64,000 bases of DNA from Paramesorhizobium sp049065735 (GCF_049065735.1 NZ_JBAKHD010000005.1:248001-312000); one strand, 5' to 3'. Positions 8,138 through 16,860 are shown, numbered from the stretch's first letter. A program made the numbers and translations. Notes: generated from the letters alone by a model not told the origin.

Positions 8138-9070
8138 TCATTTTTGAATGATCTGGCTCAACCAGGCGATAAAATCCTGCGTTATCCCGTCACGGTTGAT
8201 GTCGTTCAGGCTTTCGTGGCGGGTGCCGGGATAGATACATTCATGTATGTCGGTAAATCCCATGGCGCGCAGCCGCCGGGCCAATGCCGCTACGGCCTTG
8301 CCATTATCCGTCGCTGGGTCCTCTTCGCCGCCGACGAGGTTGAACGGCAGGGCGCGGGGAATATTGCCGAAATTACGGTCGTCCGCGCCCTGAAAGACGA
8401 GGCGGAAGACGTCGATCCATAGGCTGACCGAGGCGTCCCAGCCGCATTTGGAGTCGGCGAAATAGGCGTCCACCTCGCCGGGGTCGCGGGAGAGCCAGTC
8501 GAAATCGGTGCGGGCACTCGGGATTTTGCGCGCCCATTCGCGGAAGGTGAGCTTGGGCAGGATGCGGCTCGGCACGTCGGAGCCGATGAGCATTCTCTCC
8601 GCTGCGAGGATGAGTTGTGCCAGTTTGCCCGCTGCACCGGCGGAAAAATTGGCGTTCCAGATGGCGGCAGCATCGATGGTACGGGGATGTTTCAGGACGT
8701 AGTTGAGCGCGATCAACCCGCCCATGGAATGGCCGAAAAGGACGACCGGCAGGCCGGGATTGGCGGCGCGGATATGGGCGTTGACGGCGGCGACATCGGC
8801 GATGACCTTCTGCGTTCCGCCGCGGGATGCAAACATGCCCTGCGGCGCGTCCGGCGCCGTGGTTTCGCCATGGCCACGATGGTCATGGGCATAGACATGA
8901 AAGCCTGCTTGTCCGAGCTTTTCGGCAAAGCGGGCATAGCGCGCCGAATGCTCGGCGAGGCCGTGATTGATATGGACGACGCCGCGCGCGCCGCCTTCGG
9001 CCAGTTGTTCGCGCAGGCAAAGGCTCGCGCCGGAAGGCGAGGCCAGGAATTCCGCCGTTTGGAAAGGCAC
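8138..9070 (-). CDS. Alpha/beta hydrolase, lysophospholipase/monoacylglycerol lipase-like (PldB)
   Basis: 310 residues. Serine hydrolase motifs are VVHINHGLAEHSARYARFAEKL, YAHDHRGHGET, the nucleophile elbow LFGHSMGGLIAL, and a late acid/histidine region GGEEDPATDNG and PGTRHESLND. The GTG at 9070 is chosen as start because a full AGGAGGA sits 6 nt upstream; an in-frame ATG at 9094 and a TTG at 9118 lack such a site. The gene leads the three-gene minus-strand operon with the CoA-transferase and ThDP enzyme. It may act as a lipase, esterase or thioesterase-like partner. Confidence 0.88.
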   Translation of the reverse strand: MPFQTAEFLASPSGASLCLREQLAEGGARGVVHINHGLAEHSARYARFAEKLGQAGFHVYAHDHRGHGETTAPDAPQGMFASRGGTQKVIADVAAVNAHIRAANPGLPVVLFGHSMGGLIALNYVLKHPRTIDAAAIWNANFSAGAAGKLAQLILAAERMLIGSDVPSRILPKLTFREWARKIPSARTDFDWLSRDPGEVDAYFADSKCGWDASVSLWIDVFRLVFQGADDRNFGNIPRALPFNLVGGEEDPATDNGKAVAALARRLRAMGFTDIHECIYPGTRHESLNDINRDGITQDFIAWLSQIIQK

Positions 9071-9118
9071 GCCAGTTCCTCCTGATGACGCCATCAACTT
9101 GACGATCTGACGATCCAA

Positions 9119-9573
9119 TAGTCAATTGGCGTTCTGTCATGATGTCGTCCTATGCAGGCATGACCTCAAATGCCTATTTTTTAATCTTAATCATGTTCTG
9201 CAATATTTTTTTGCAAAACCGCTTGCTAATTTTAAAAAGCTGCGCAAAACTGACCTTGGAATTTGGTTGAGAACGGCATTGCTGGGGCTGGCGGGCTATC
9301 GGGTGTTCTTTTCAACAATTGAAAGACTGATCGGAGATTGGGGCCGCTGTCCTTGTCTCGACGGGGAGGTTTTGCCTTCAACCTTTTACATGCCGCCCAA
9401 GGAAGAGAGGAAGCTTCCGCAAGCGGAACCAGAGGGGAGACCGGGTGACGGAAATATCCGCACCCGGTTTCGCACTTTTCGGGGCGGACGTTTTCTCAAT
9501 CATTGCCCCCACCTGCCATTTCGCTTACATACGGCGCAACGGATTTTCCCTCACAGCGGAGACGACGCGCGCG
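9119..9573. other. Intergenic leader region between the hydrolase and ettA, with two palindromes
   Basis: No coding sequence is supported in this 455-bp divergent gap. The left part is AT-rich (9175-9250). A perfect TTCCGC-AA-GCGGAA palindrome lies at 9415-9428 and a strong hairpin at 9440-9468 (8-bp outer stem ACCGGGTG, one bulged A, 4-bp inner stem, AATA loop) followed by TTCGCACTTTTC. The hairpin is about 105 nt upstream of ettA and could be a terminator for a leader RNA or an attenuator. Confidence 0.5.
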
Positions 9574-11223
9574 ATGGCACGCCAATTCATTTATCACATG
9601 GCCGGGCTCAACAAGGCCTATGGCAACAAGAAGATTCTCGAAAACCTGCATCTTTCCTTCTACCCGGACGCCAAGATCGGCATTCTCGGCCCGAACGGCG
9701 CGGGTAAATCGACGGTCCTGCGCATCATGGCGGGAATCGACAAGGAATATACCGGCGAAGCCTGGCTCGCAGAGGGCGCGACATGCGGATATCTGCCGCA
9801 GGAGCCGGAGCTCGACCCGTCCAAGGACGTGCTCGGCAATGTCATGGAGGGCGTCGCCAAGAAGAAGGCGATCATCGACCGCTACAACGAACTGATGATG
9901 AACTACTCCGACGAGACGGCGGAAGAGGGCGCGAAGCTGCAGGACATCATCGACAGCCAGAATCTCTGGGACCTCGACAGCCAGGTCGAGATGGCGATGG
10001 AAGCGCTGCGCTGCCCGCCTGCCGATGCGGACGTGACCAAGCTTTCGGGCGGTGAAAAGCGCCGTGTGGCGCTGTGCAAACTGTTGCTTTCGCAGCCGGA
10101 CCTCTTGCTCCTCGACGAGCCGACCAACCATCTCGATGCCGAAACCACCGCTTGGCTGGAGAAGCATCTGCGGGAATATCCGGGTGCGGTGCTTATCATC
10201 ACCCACGACCGCTACTTCCTCGACAATGTAACGGGCTGGATCCTCGAACTCGACCGCGGCCGCGGCATTCCCTATGAGGGCAATTATTCCGCCTATCTCG
10301 ACGCCAAAGCCAAGCGTATGGCGCAGGAAGGCCGCGAGGAGGCCGCCCGCCAGAAAGCGCTGGAGCGCGAACGGGAGTGGATATCGGCAAGCCCCAAGGC
10401 GCGGCAGGCCAAGTCCAAGGCGCGCATTAAGGCCTATGACGAGCTGGTCAAGGCGGCGAATGATCGCCGCCCGGGCGAGGCGCAGATCATCATCCCCGCT
10501 GGCGAGCGGCTGGGGCAGGTGGTGATCGAGGCGGAGGGGCTGACCAAGGCCTTCGGCGACCGGGTGCTGATCGAAGGGCTCGACTTCAAGCTCCCGCCCG
10601 GCGGCATTGTCGGCGTGATCGGGCCGAACGGCGCGGGTAAATCGACGCTGTTCAAGATGATCACCGGGCAGGAAAAGCCGGATTCGGGTTCCATCCGCGT
10701 CGGCGATACGGTGCAGCTCGGCTATGTCGACCAGAGCCGCGATCATCTCGACCCGAACAAGACGGTGTGGGAAGAGATTTCCGGCGGCAATGACATCATC
10801 AAGCTCGGCAAGCACGAGATGAACAGCCGCGCCTATTGCGGCGCATTCAACTTCAAGGGCGGCGACCAGCAGCAGAAGGTCGGCAATCTCTCCGGCGGTC
10901 AGCGCAACCGCGTGCACCTCGCTAAGATGCTGAAGAGCGGCGGCAATGTCATCCTGCTCGACGAGCCGACCAACGACCTCGATACGGAAACGCTTTCGGC
11001 ACTGGAAGACGCGCTGGAAAACTTCGCTGGCTGCGCTGTTATCATCTCGCACGACCGCATGTTCCTCGACCGTCTGGCGACGCATATCCTTGCCTTCGAA
11101 GGGGACAGCCATGTGGAATGGTTCGAGGGTAATTTCGAGGAATACGAAGCCGACAAGATCCGCCGGCTGGGTCCGGACAGCGTCAACCCGAAGCGGGTGA
11201 CGTATAAGCGGCTGACGCGATGA
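9574..11223 (+). CDS. ettA: Energy-dependent translational throttle protein EttA (ABC-F ATPase)
   Basis: 549 residues, two ABC domains. Walker [10 protein letters not shown] occurs twice; signatures are LSGGEKRRV and LSGGQRNRV; Walker B stretches are [12 protein letters not shown] and [12 protein letters not shown]. Between them lie the arm and the lysine/arginine-rich linker around [21 protein letters not shown]. EttA binds the ribosomal E site and couples initiation to the ATP/ADP ratio. The start [20 protein letters not shown] is the family N terminus; an open extension 129 bp upstream overlaps the leader hairpin and is not conserved-looking. Confidence 0.95.
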   Translation: MARQFIYHMAGLNKAYGNKKILENLHLSFYPDAKIGILGPNGAGKSTVLRIMAGIDKEYTGEAWLAEGATCGYLPQEPELDPSKDVLGNVMEGVAKKKAIIDRYNELMMNYSDETAEEGAKLQDIIDSQNLWDLDSQVEMAMEALRCPPADADVTKLSGGEKRRVALCKLLLSQPDLLLLDEPTNHLDAETTAWLEKHLREYPGAVLIITHDRYFLDNVTGWILELDRGRGIPYEGNYSAYLDAKAKRMAQEGREEAARQKALEREREWISASPKARQAKSKARIKAYDELVKAANDRRPGEAQIIIPAGERLGQVVIEAEGLTKAFGDRVLIEGLDFKLPPGGIVGVIGPNGAGKSTLFKMITGQEKPDSGSIRVGDTVQLGYVDQSRDHLDPNKTVWEEISGGNDIIKLGKHEMNSRAYCGAFNFKGGDQQQKVGNLSGGQRNRVHLAKMLKSGGNVILLDEPTNDLDTETLSALEDALENFAGCAVIISHDRMFLDRLATHILAFEGDSHVEWFEGNFEEYEADKIRRLGPDSVNPKRVTYKRLTR

Positions 11224-11250
11224 TTTGACGTTCGTTGCTATTCCCGCTCC

Positions 11251-11272
11251 TTTGCTGTACATGTATAGCAAA
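11251..11272. promoter_or_regulatory. Candidate operator of the relB-like antitoxin gene
   Basis: Arms TTTGCTGTACA and TGTATAGCAAA are complementary at 10 of 11 positions and abut without a spacer. The right end runs into the AAGGAG ribosome site of the antitoxin, so binding would block translation initiation or promoter escape. The role is inferred from position and from autoregulation in RHH antitoxins. Confidence 0.6.
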
Positions 11273-11283
11273 GGAGCTTTCCT

Positions 11284-11502
11284 ATGTTAGCGTTACGATT
11301 GCCTGCGGATATTGAAAAACGTCTCGATGACTTGGCGAAGACGACAGGGCGGACGAAAAGCTATTACGCACGCGAAGCGATCCTCCGTCATCTTGAGGAT
11401 ATGGAAGACCTCGCCTTGGCAGAGGCGCGTCTGGCCGAAGCAGGAGAGCGTTTGTCTTGGGATGAAGTTAAGCGGCGGCTTTTTGACGATATTCAATCCT
11501 AG
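11284..11502 (+). CDS. RHH-type antitoxin of a relBE/stbDE-like module
   Basis: 72 residues. MLALRLPADIEKRLDDLAKTTGRTKSYYAREAILRHLEDMEDLALAEARL is a typical RelB-like ribbon-helix-helix domain, and the C-terminal RLSWDEVKRRLFDDIQS resembles the toxin-binding tail. The ribosome site AAGGAG overlaps a near-perfect palindrome. The gene is intact, whereas the toxin gene 6 bp downstream carries a frameshift. With no working toxin, the antitoxin may remain as an orphan repressor. Confidence 0.9.
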   Translation: MLALRLPADIEKRLDDLAKTTGRTKSYYAREAILRHLEDMEDLALAEARLAEAGERLSWDEVKRRLFDDIQS

Positions 11503-11508
11503 CGCCGG

Positions 11509-11786
11509 ATGTCATCGATGTGGCGGGTTGAATTCGATGACCAAGCTTTCAAAGACATCAAGAACTAAGCAAATCCGACCGCGAACGTATAGCCGATTTT
11601 ATCGACAATCGAATTCTTGGACATGACAATCCGAGACGGCTTGGCTCTTCTTTAACCGGAAAATTCAAAGGCATTTGGCGTTACCGCGTTGGAGATATCC
11701 GCATCCTGGCGAGGATAGAAGACGCTGTATGCATCGTTCTGGTCGTGGGTGTCGGGCATCGCGGTGATATTTATGACAGGCAATGA
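11509..11786 (+). pseudogene. RelE/StbE-type toxin, inactivated by a single-base frameshift
   Basis: From the ATG at 11509 (or 11518) the frame encodes MWRVEFDDQAFKDIKN and stops at TAA 11566-11568. Moving by one base, from 11565 the reading continues LSKSDRERIADFIDNRILG, then GSSLTGKFKGIWRYRVGD, IRILARIEDAVCIVLVVGVG and HRGDIYDRQ to TGA at 11784-11786, which is the remainder of a standard 90-residue RelE toxin. A single lost base near 11563-11565 explains the break. The restored frame would overlap the tam start codon (ATGA). The pseudogene looks recent because the rest of the sequence is undamaged. Confidence 0.88.
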
Positions 11787-12565
11787 AAGCGACGAGATTG
11801 AAAGACTGGTCCGCCGCGCAATATTTGAAATTCGAGGACGAGCGCAGCCGTCCGGCGCGTGATCTTCTCGCACAAGTGCCGCTCGGGGCACCGCGCAAGA
11901 TCGTGGATATCGGCTGCGGGCCGGGCAATTCGACCGAGCTTCTGGCGGAGCGCTGGCCGGAAGCGGAGATTTTCGGCTTCGATACCTCCCCCGACATGAT
12001 CGAGAAGGCGAGGGCGCGGCTGCCGGGGCTTCGCTTCGAGCTTGCCGATGTGGCGAAGTGGACGCCGGAGAGCGACACTGATCTTTTGTTTTCGAACGCC
12101 GTGTTCCAGTGGCTGCCCGACCATATCGCTGAATTCCAGCGGCTGTTCGATGCCTTGAAGCCCGGCGCGGTTCTGGCTGTGCAGATGCCTGACAATCTCA
12201 CCGAACCGACGCACAAGCTGATGACTGAGGTGGCACGCGATCCGCGCTGGGTCGACCGCATTGGGGCGAAGGCGCGCGATCCGTTGCCGCCCGTTTCAGC
12301 CTATTACGATGCCCTTTCGCCCAAGGCGGCGCGCCTCGACATCTGGCATACGATTTACAACCACCCGCTGGAAGGGGCTGAGGCGGTGGTCGAGTGGGTG
12401 AAGGGGACGGGCCTTAGGCCATTCCTCGACGTTCTGGATGAGGCCGAGCAGGCGGACTACCTTGCCCTTTATATGGCGCGCATCGCCGAAGCCTATCCGC
12501 TCGCCCGCGATGGCAAGGCGCTTTTGCGCTTCCCGCGCTTTTTCCTCGTGGCGCAAAAAGGCTGA
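11783..12565 (+). CDS. tam: Trans-aconitate 2-methyltransferase
   Basis: 260 residues, class I SAM-dependent methyltransferase. The N-terminal [26 protein letters not shown] is the Tam hallmark; motif I is [41 protein letters not shown] and [13 protein letters not shown] follow. It methylates trans-aconitate, a spontaneous isomer of cis-aconitate that inhibits aconitase. The ATG overlaps the stop of the broken toxin frame by 3 bp, so tam may have been read with the TA operon. Length is normal. Confidence 0.93.
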   Translation: MKATRLKDWSAAQYLKFEDERSRPARDLLAQVPLGAPRKIVDIGCGPGNSTELLAERWPEAEIFGFDTSPDMIEKARARLPGLRFELADVAKWTPESDTDLLFSNAVFQWLPDHIAEFQRLFDALKPGAVLAVQMPDNLTEPTHKLMTEVARDPRWVDRIGAKARDPLPPVSAYYDALSPKAARLDIWHTIYNHPLEGAEAVVEWVKGTGLRPFLDVLDEAEQADYLALYMARIAEAYPLARDGKALLRFPRFFLVAQKG

Positions 12566-12660
12566 TCCATCAGAATTTTTCGTGCGTCTATCAGAACCAC
12601 GCGATGGTAGGAGCGGCCCGGTTGGGGTAAATCGCAAGAACGAAACCGGAGGAGAGCACC

Positions 12661-13284
12661 ATGACCGATCTGCTATCGCCGCTTGAGGATAAGGCTCGTC
12701 CGGAGATCGTTCCGGGCCGCAGGATTTCGGGAACGGTTGCGGGCGTGTTCAACGCTCTCCACGGCCATTTCGGCACCGAGGCGAAGGACGCGCTGGAACT
12801 GACCTTCGAGGGCGCCCGCGGCGACTACCATGCCGGGTTGACGCGCAAGTCCGGCGGGCGCGAGCCGTGGTATCCGCGCGGCACCGAGATCCGCAACGAG
12901 CGCCAGCTTTCGCTCGTCGCGCCGGATGAGCTCGCAGCAATTGCGGCGGGGCTTGGCATTGCCGAAGTCCGGCCCGAATGGATCGGCGCCAATATGCTCA
13001 TCGAGGGCATCCCGTCCTTTTCGATGCTTCCGCCGCGCACGCTCCTGTTCTTCGAGGGCGGGGTGACGCTGAAGGTGGACGGGCAGAACGGCCCCTGCAA
13101 GATCGCCGGGAAGAGGCTGGCGGAGAATGCCGGTGTTGCCGATGTGACGGCGGTATCTCTGGAATTCGTCCGGGTGGCGAAGCGGCTGCGCGGGCTGGTG
13201 GTCTGGGTGGAAAAGCCCGGAACGGTGAAGGCGGGCGAGAAGGTCGAGGCTCGGGTGCCGGAGCAGTGGATCTATCCGGGGTGA
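12661..13284 (+). CDS. MOSC domain-containing protein
   Basis: 207 residues. MOSC domains of molybdenum cofactor sulfurases and related sulfur carriers have a conserved cysteine, seen here in VDGQNGPCKIAGKRLAE (about residue 145). Other family features are DYHAGLTRKSGGREPWYPRGTEIRNERQLSLVAPDEL and PEWIGANMLIEGIPSFSMLPPRTLLFFEGG. It lacks the beta-barrel N-terminal domain of MOCS/YcbX. A GGAGAG ribosome site precedes the ATG. It is followed by a hairpin at 13323-13352 facing a convergent gene. Substrate unknown. Confidence 0.87.
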   Translation: MTDLLSPLEDKARPEIVPGRRISGTVAGVFNALHGHFGTEAKDALELTFEGARGDYHAGLTRKSGGREPWYPRGTEIRNERQLSLVAPDELAAIAAGLGIAEVRPEWIGANMLIEGIPSFSMLPPRTLLFFEGGVTLKVDGQNGPCKIAGKRLAENAGVADVTAVSLEFVRVAKRLRGLVVWVEKPGTVKAGEKVEARVPEQWIYPG

Positions 13285-13322
13285 ACGGGCTGGTTTTATC
13301 GCTTTTCGATGGAACAGGGAGA

Positions 13323-13352
13323 ACCGTCACCGGAAATGAGGCTCGTGACGGT
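13323..13352. terminator. Hairpin between convergent MOSC and glycine-rich genes
   Basis: ACCGTCAC (13323-13330) and GTGACGGT (13345-13352) are exact complements with a 14-nt loop, followed by GATTTCAT. The place between two convergent stops favours a bidirectional terminator; T-runs are weak. Confidence 0.45.
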
Positions 13353-13381
13353 GATTTCATCGCTTAGCTTCGTGGCTGGCG

Positions 13382-14347
13382 TCATTGGGTTTGGGATTGG
13401 TGCGGTATGATATACATGATCCGTACCGATGCAGGTTCTGAGGTGACGCCTATTTCTCCATCGGGAGCGAATGACGAGCCGCCGCCTCCACCGCCGGGGC
13501 CGGACGCATATGTGGCGGTGGGCACTCCCCCACCGCCGCCACCATAATAGCCACCGCCGCCGCCGGCTCCCATACCGAAGTATCCGTTATGACCATTGTA
13601 CCAGACTCCGCCATTGCCGCCTTGGCCCAAGCTTCCTGCCGTGCCGCGTTCAAAGCCACCCTCTCCACCGGCAATTAACGTACCAGCTCCACCTCCTGTC
13701 CCACCCGGTTGGTCAGGAGGGGAATCCTCTCCAGTTTTGCCCGCGCTTCCAGCGGCGCCCCCATCGCCGCCCGCCGCATTGCAAATGCCGTTGCAAGAGG
13801 ATCCGCCCCCACCGCCGCCACCAGCGACAATGAGCCTGCTATTCAAAGATTCCGGCAGCGAGGCTGAAATAATGCGCACATCAGAAGCGCCGCCGCCTCC
13901 ACCACCCATGCCTCCGGCGTCGGTTTGGGGTTGGGCCGACCCGCCGCCGTTCCAGCCACCGAGGCAACGAACGGGAGGATTTGCCAATTTGTTGCATTTT
14001 GAGGGATCAGTCGTAGGAGTTCCACCGACCTCCACATGTAATGTTGAACCAGGCGTGACCGAAATGAGGGTTCGGGCATATCCGCCGAGGCCCCCCGCGC
14101 CAGATTGTAAATAATTATGGATTGCATCTCCAGCAGCACCCGCTGCGCCAATCGCAGTAATGTCAAGCATGTGCACTCCCTGAGGGACCTGAAAGCTTTG
14201 TTCGTTGCCGGTGAAGGTGTAAACACAAACCACGCGAGTAGGCTCATCGTAAGGATGACGGCATGGGGGTTGTAGCTCATCGGCCTGGGAAAAAGCAGAT
14301 GTGAACAAGCAGGCGGGAGCTGCCACAAGAAATGTTCGGATTTTCAT
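13382..14347 (-). CDS. Secreted glycine-rich protein with ALK/LTK-type glycine-rich domain
   Basis: 321 residues from the ATG at 14347. A signal peptide (MKIRTFLVAAPACLFTSAFSQA) is followed by a short Cys-containing segment and then VPQGVHMLDITAIGAAGAAGD, GGLGGYARTLISVTPGSTLHVEVGG, GGGGASDVRI, RLIVAGGGGGGGSSC and repeated GGxGG runs to the end. This is the glycine-rich domain found in receptor kinases ALK/LTK and in some bacterial and phage adhesins, which fold into polyglycine-II helix bundles. At least eight cysteines may form disulfides. The upstream region is AT-rich and the gene has lower GC than its neighbours, suggesting acquisition. Function unknown; surface adhesion is one guess. Confidence 0.8.
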   Translation of the reverse strand: MKIRTFLVAAPACLFTSAFSQADELQPPCRHPYDEPTRVVCVYTFTGNEQSFQVPQGVHMLDITAIGAAGAAGDAIHNYLQSGAGGLGGYARTLISVTPGSTLHVEVGGTPTTDPSKCNKLANPPVRCLGGWNGGGSAQPQTDAGGMGGGGGGASDVRIISASLPESLNSRLIVAGGGGGGGSSCNGICNAAGGDGGAAGSAGKTGEDSPPDQPGGTGGGAGTLIAGGEGGFERGTAGSLGQGGNGGVWYNGHNGYFGMGAGGGGGYYGGGGGGVPTATYASGPGGGGGGSSFAPDGEIGVTSEPASVRIMYIIPHQSQTQ

Positions 14348-14477
14348 GGGAATACCTTTGTGGAAGAAAATCATATTCGGTTGAGTATATTTAACTTATA
14401 CACCTTTTAATTGTATAATCTTGTACTGTTGGTCATTTTGGTAAAGGAAAAATTAATAATGTCACTTGCGGGTGACT

Positions 14478-14795
14478 TTATATGCCTGCCTCCTCATCCG
14501 CCTCCAGCCACCTCGTCGCCCGCCATTCCGTCAGCTTGGCGTTGACGGCGTCGAGCACGAAAAACCGTGCAGAATCCTTGTCATAACCTTCGTCACGCAG
14601 CGCGTCGTAATCGGTGTGAGCGTGGCGGATGTGGGCGACCGTGGCCAGCCAGACGGCAGTGGAGGGCGGTAGGGTCTTCATGTGTGGGGCCAGGGCCGCG
14701 GCGCGGATCGGTTCGGAATCCGCATAGGGCACGCCGGGAAGAAGCGCGGTCAGGGCCTTGCCGATGGCGCGCTGGCGCGCGGTGCCTGTGCTCAT
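14478..14795 (-). CDS. DUF2293 domain-containing protein
   Basis: 105 residues. IGKALTALLPGVPYADSEPIRAAAL and AVWLATVAHIRHAHTDYDALRDEGYDKDSARFFV match the DUF2293 family of small soluble alphaproteobacterial proteins. No enzymatic motif is evident beyond the conserved RH..TDYD..L.EG.D..SAR block. It is divergent from the ArsR-methyltransferase gene, with which it shares a 114-bp promoter region holding a palindrome. Function is not known. Confidence 0.8.
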   Translation of the reverse strand: MSTGTARQRAIGKALTALLPGVPYADSEPIRAAALAPHMKTLPPSTAVWLATVAHIRHAHTDYDALRDEGYDKDSARFFVLDAVNAKLTEWRATRWLEADEEAGI

Positions 14796-14861
14796 TTTTT
14801 ACCTCTTGTTGTGCTTCGTTTCGTTTCATGGCCTTTTTTGCTTGCGCGCTTTTCTATTTTC

Positions 14862-14881
14862 ACATAAACATATCTTTATGT
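14862..14881. promoter_or_regulatory. Candidate operator of the ArsR-methyltransferase/metF operon
   Basis: ACATAAA and TTTATGT are exact complementary arms around CATATC. A partial direct copy (CATAAATATC) lies at 14888-14897, immediately before the start codon region. ArsR-family dimers bind AT-rich palindromes of this kind; the regulator encoded just downstream is the likely ligand. Inference from position. Confidence 0.55.
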
Positions 14882-14909
14882 CTTTTGCATAAATATCGCA
14901 TCGGTCCAA

Positions 14910-15926
14910 ATGCCCATGAGCAATGCCAGTCTCCATCTCGACCCCATGGTCGATACGCTGAAAGCGGCGGCAGAATCCAGCCGGTTGCGCATTCTGGCGC
15001 TGCTTTCGCGCGGCGATCTGACGGTATCGGACCTTACTTCCATTCTTGGCCAGTCGCAGCCGCGTGTCTCACGCCATCTGAAATTGCTCTATGAAGCAGG
15101 GCTGATCAACCGCTCGCAGGAGGGTGCGTGGGCTTATTTCCGGCTTTCGGACGATGGCATCGCCGGTGCGCTCGCGCGCGCGCTGATTGCCCGGCTCGAC
15201 AGCGCCGATCCGCTGCTGGAGCGGGATCTGGAGCGGTTGGCGGCGGTCAAGACACAGCGGCAGGAGAGGGCGGCGGCCTATTTCAGCGCCAATGCGCAAA
15301 GCTGGGACCGCATTCGCCTGCTGCATGTCTCGGAAAGCGCGGTGGAAACGGCTTTAAAGCGCATCGTCGGTAAGACGCCGTTCCAGGCCATGCTCGATGT
15401 CGGTACCGGCACCGGGCGGCTGCTTGAGCTTTTCTCACCGCTTTATGTGCGCGGGCTCGGTATCGATATCAACCGCGACATGCTGACGGTGGCGCGCGCC
15501 AATCTCGACCGCGCCGGCATTACCAATGCACAAGTGCGGCAGGGCGATGTCTATGCGCTTCCGGTGGACCGGGAGAGCTTCGACCTCGTCACCATCCATC
15601 AGGTGCTGCATTTCCTTGAAGACCCGCAGGCGGCGATCCGCGAGGCGGCGCGGGCGCTCAGGCCCGGCGGGCGTCTTCTTATCGTCGATTTCGCGCCGCA
15701 TACCCTCGAATTCCTGCGCGAGGAGCATGCCCATCTGCGCTTGGGATTCAGTGATGAACAGATGCGCGGCTGGCTCGGCGAGGCGGGGCTTGCGCTCGAT
15801 GAAGCCCAGGATCTGGAGTCGAAGGGCGGCGATGCCGGGCTCACCGTGAAGCTCTGGCTTGCGCGTGACCCGCGCCTTCTGATCGCCGACCCCGTTGCTT
15901 CCCCAAATGAGACGGAGCGTGTTTGA
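14910..15926 (+). CDS. ArsR-family HTH regulator fused to a SAM-dependent methyltransferase domain
   Basis: 338 residues. Residues 12-85 are an ArsR winged helix (ESSRLRILALLSRGDLTVSDL, QSQPRVSRHLKLLYEAGLI). Residues about 150-310 are a class I methyltransferase (MLDVGTGTGRLLELFSP, GIDINRDMLTVARAN, DVYALPVDRESFDLV, LRPGGRLLIVDF). In Rhizobiales this fusion sits directly upstream of metF and is thought to control methionine/SAM cycle genes, sensing SAM or SAH through the C-terminal domain; it resembles the SahR-type regulator idea, though that identity is not proven here. ATGs at 14910 and 14916 are both possible. The TGA overlaps the metF ATG by one base. Confidence 0.9.
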   Translation: MPMSNASLHLDPMVDTLKAAAESSRLRILALLSRGDLTVSDLTSILGQSQPRVSRHLKLLYEAGLINRSQEGAWAYFRLSDDGIAGALARALIARLDSADPLLERDLERLAAVKTQRQERAAAYFSANAQSWDRIRLLHVSESAVETALKRIVGKTPFQAMLDVGTGTGRLLELFSPLYVRGLGIDINRDMLTVARANLDRAGITNAQVRQGDVYALPVDRESFDLVTIHQVLHFLEDPQAAIREAARALRPGGRLLIVDFAPHTLEFLREEHAHLRLGFSDEQMRGWLGEAGLALDEAQDLESKGGDAGLTVKLWLARDPRLLIADPVASPNETERV

Positions 15927-16855
15927 TGAGCATTTTCGGACTTTCCCGCCGTTCCGATATCGGGCAGGCAATCCGCGTCTCCTTCGAATTCTTTCCGCCG
16001 AAAACGGAGGAGATGGAAGCGCGTCTTTGGGAGACGGTCACGCGGCTGGCGCCGCTGAAGCCCGAATTCGTTTCCGTCACCTATGGTGCGGGCGGTTCGA
16101 CGCGCGAGCGCACGGCGCGCACCGTGGCGCGTATATTGAAAGAAACCGATGTGACGCCTGCCGCGCATCTGACCTGCGTCGATGCGACCAAGGAAGAGGT
16201 GGATGCGGTGGTGCGGGAGTTTGCCGCCCTCGGCATCAAGCGCTTCGTGGCGCTGCGCGGGGACCCGGCAGCAGGCATCGGCGAACAGTACCGCCCGACG
16301 CCAGGGGGCTATCTTAATGCCGCCGAGCTGGTGGCTGGCCTCAAGGCTTTCGCCGATTTCGACATTTCCGTTTCCGCCTATCCGGAGAAACATCCTGAAA
16401 GCCCCGACTTCGCCACCGATATCGACATGCTGAAGCGTAAGGTCGACAATGGCGCGACGCGGGCGATCACCCAATTCTTCTTCGACAACGATCTCTACGA
16501 GCGCTATGTGGAGAAGGTACGCCGCGCGGGTATCTATATCCCCATCCTGCCGGGCATTCTCCCGATCCATAATTTCAAGCAGGTGGTGAATTTCGGCTCG
16601 CGCGCGGGCACGCATATCCCCGCCTGGCTTGCCGAGCGCTTCGACGGGCTCGACAACGACCCTCAGACGCATATGCTGGTTGCCGCAGCCGTCGCCGCCG
16701 AGCAGGTGCTGGATCTGGTGGAGCGCGGTGTGCAGGATTTCCATTTCTATACGATGAACCGGGCGGATCTCGTCTTCGCCATCTGCCACATGATCGGCAT
16801 CCGTCCGCACAAGCGGGACGTCGCCGGGGCCAAGCTGGCGGGCGCGGCCGCATAA
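15926..16855 (+). CDS. metF: 5,10-methylenetetrahydrofolate reductase
   Basis: 309-residue FAD enzyme producing 5-methyl-THF for methionine synthesis. Motifs: VSFEFFPPKTEEME, FVSVTYGAGGSTRERT, AAHLTCVDATKEEVD, GIKRFVALRGDP, ISVSAYPEKHPES, AITQFFFDNDLYERYV and PILPGILPIHNFKQV. The catalytic glutamate lies in FEFFPP. It starts on the last base of the upstream regulator's stop codon, so the two genes are co-transcribed and coupled. A classical terminator follows. Length and motifs are complete. Confidence 0.96.
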   Translation: MSIFGLSRRSDIGQAIRVSFEFFPPKTEEMEARLWETVTRLAPLKPEFVSVTYGAGGSTRERTARTVARILKETDVTPAAHLTCVDATKEEVDAVVREFAALGIKRFVALRGDPAAGIGEQYRPTPGGYLNAAELVAGLKAFADFDISVSAYPEKHPESPDFATDIDMLKRKVDNGATRAITQFFFDNDLYERYVEKVRRAGIYIPILPGILPIHNFKQVVNFGSRAGTHIPAWLAERFDGLDNDPQTHMLVAAAVAAEQVLDLVERGVQDFHFYTMNRADLVFAICHMIGIRPHKRDVAGAKLAGAAA

Positions 16856-16860
16856 TATGA

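Noticed and set aside
9496..11271. 591-codon minus-strand frame opposite ettA
   Set aside because: Shadow frame; ettA is unambiguous.
13471..14114. Arg/Pro-rich frames opposite the glycine-rich gene
   Set aside because: GGN codons read on the other strand give CCN/proline; the minus strand has a signal peptide and known domain.
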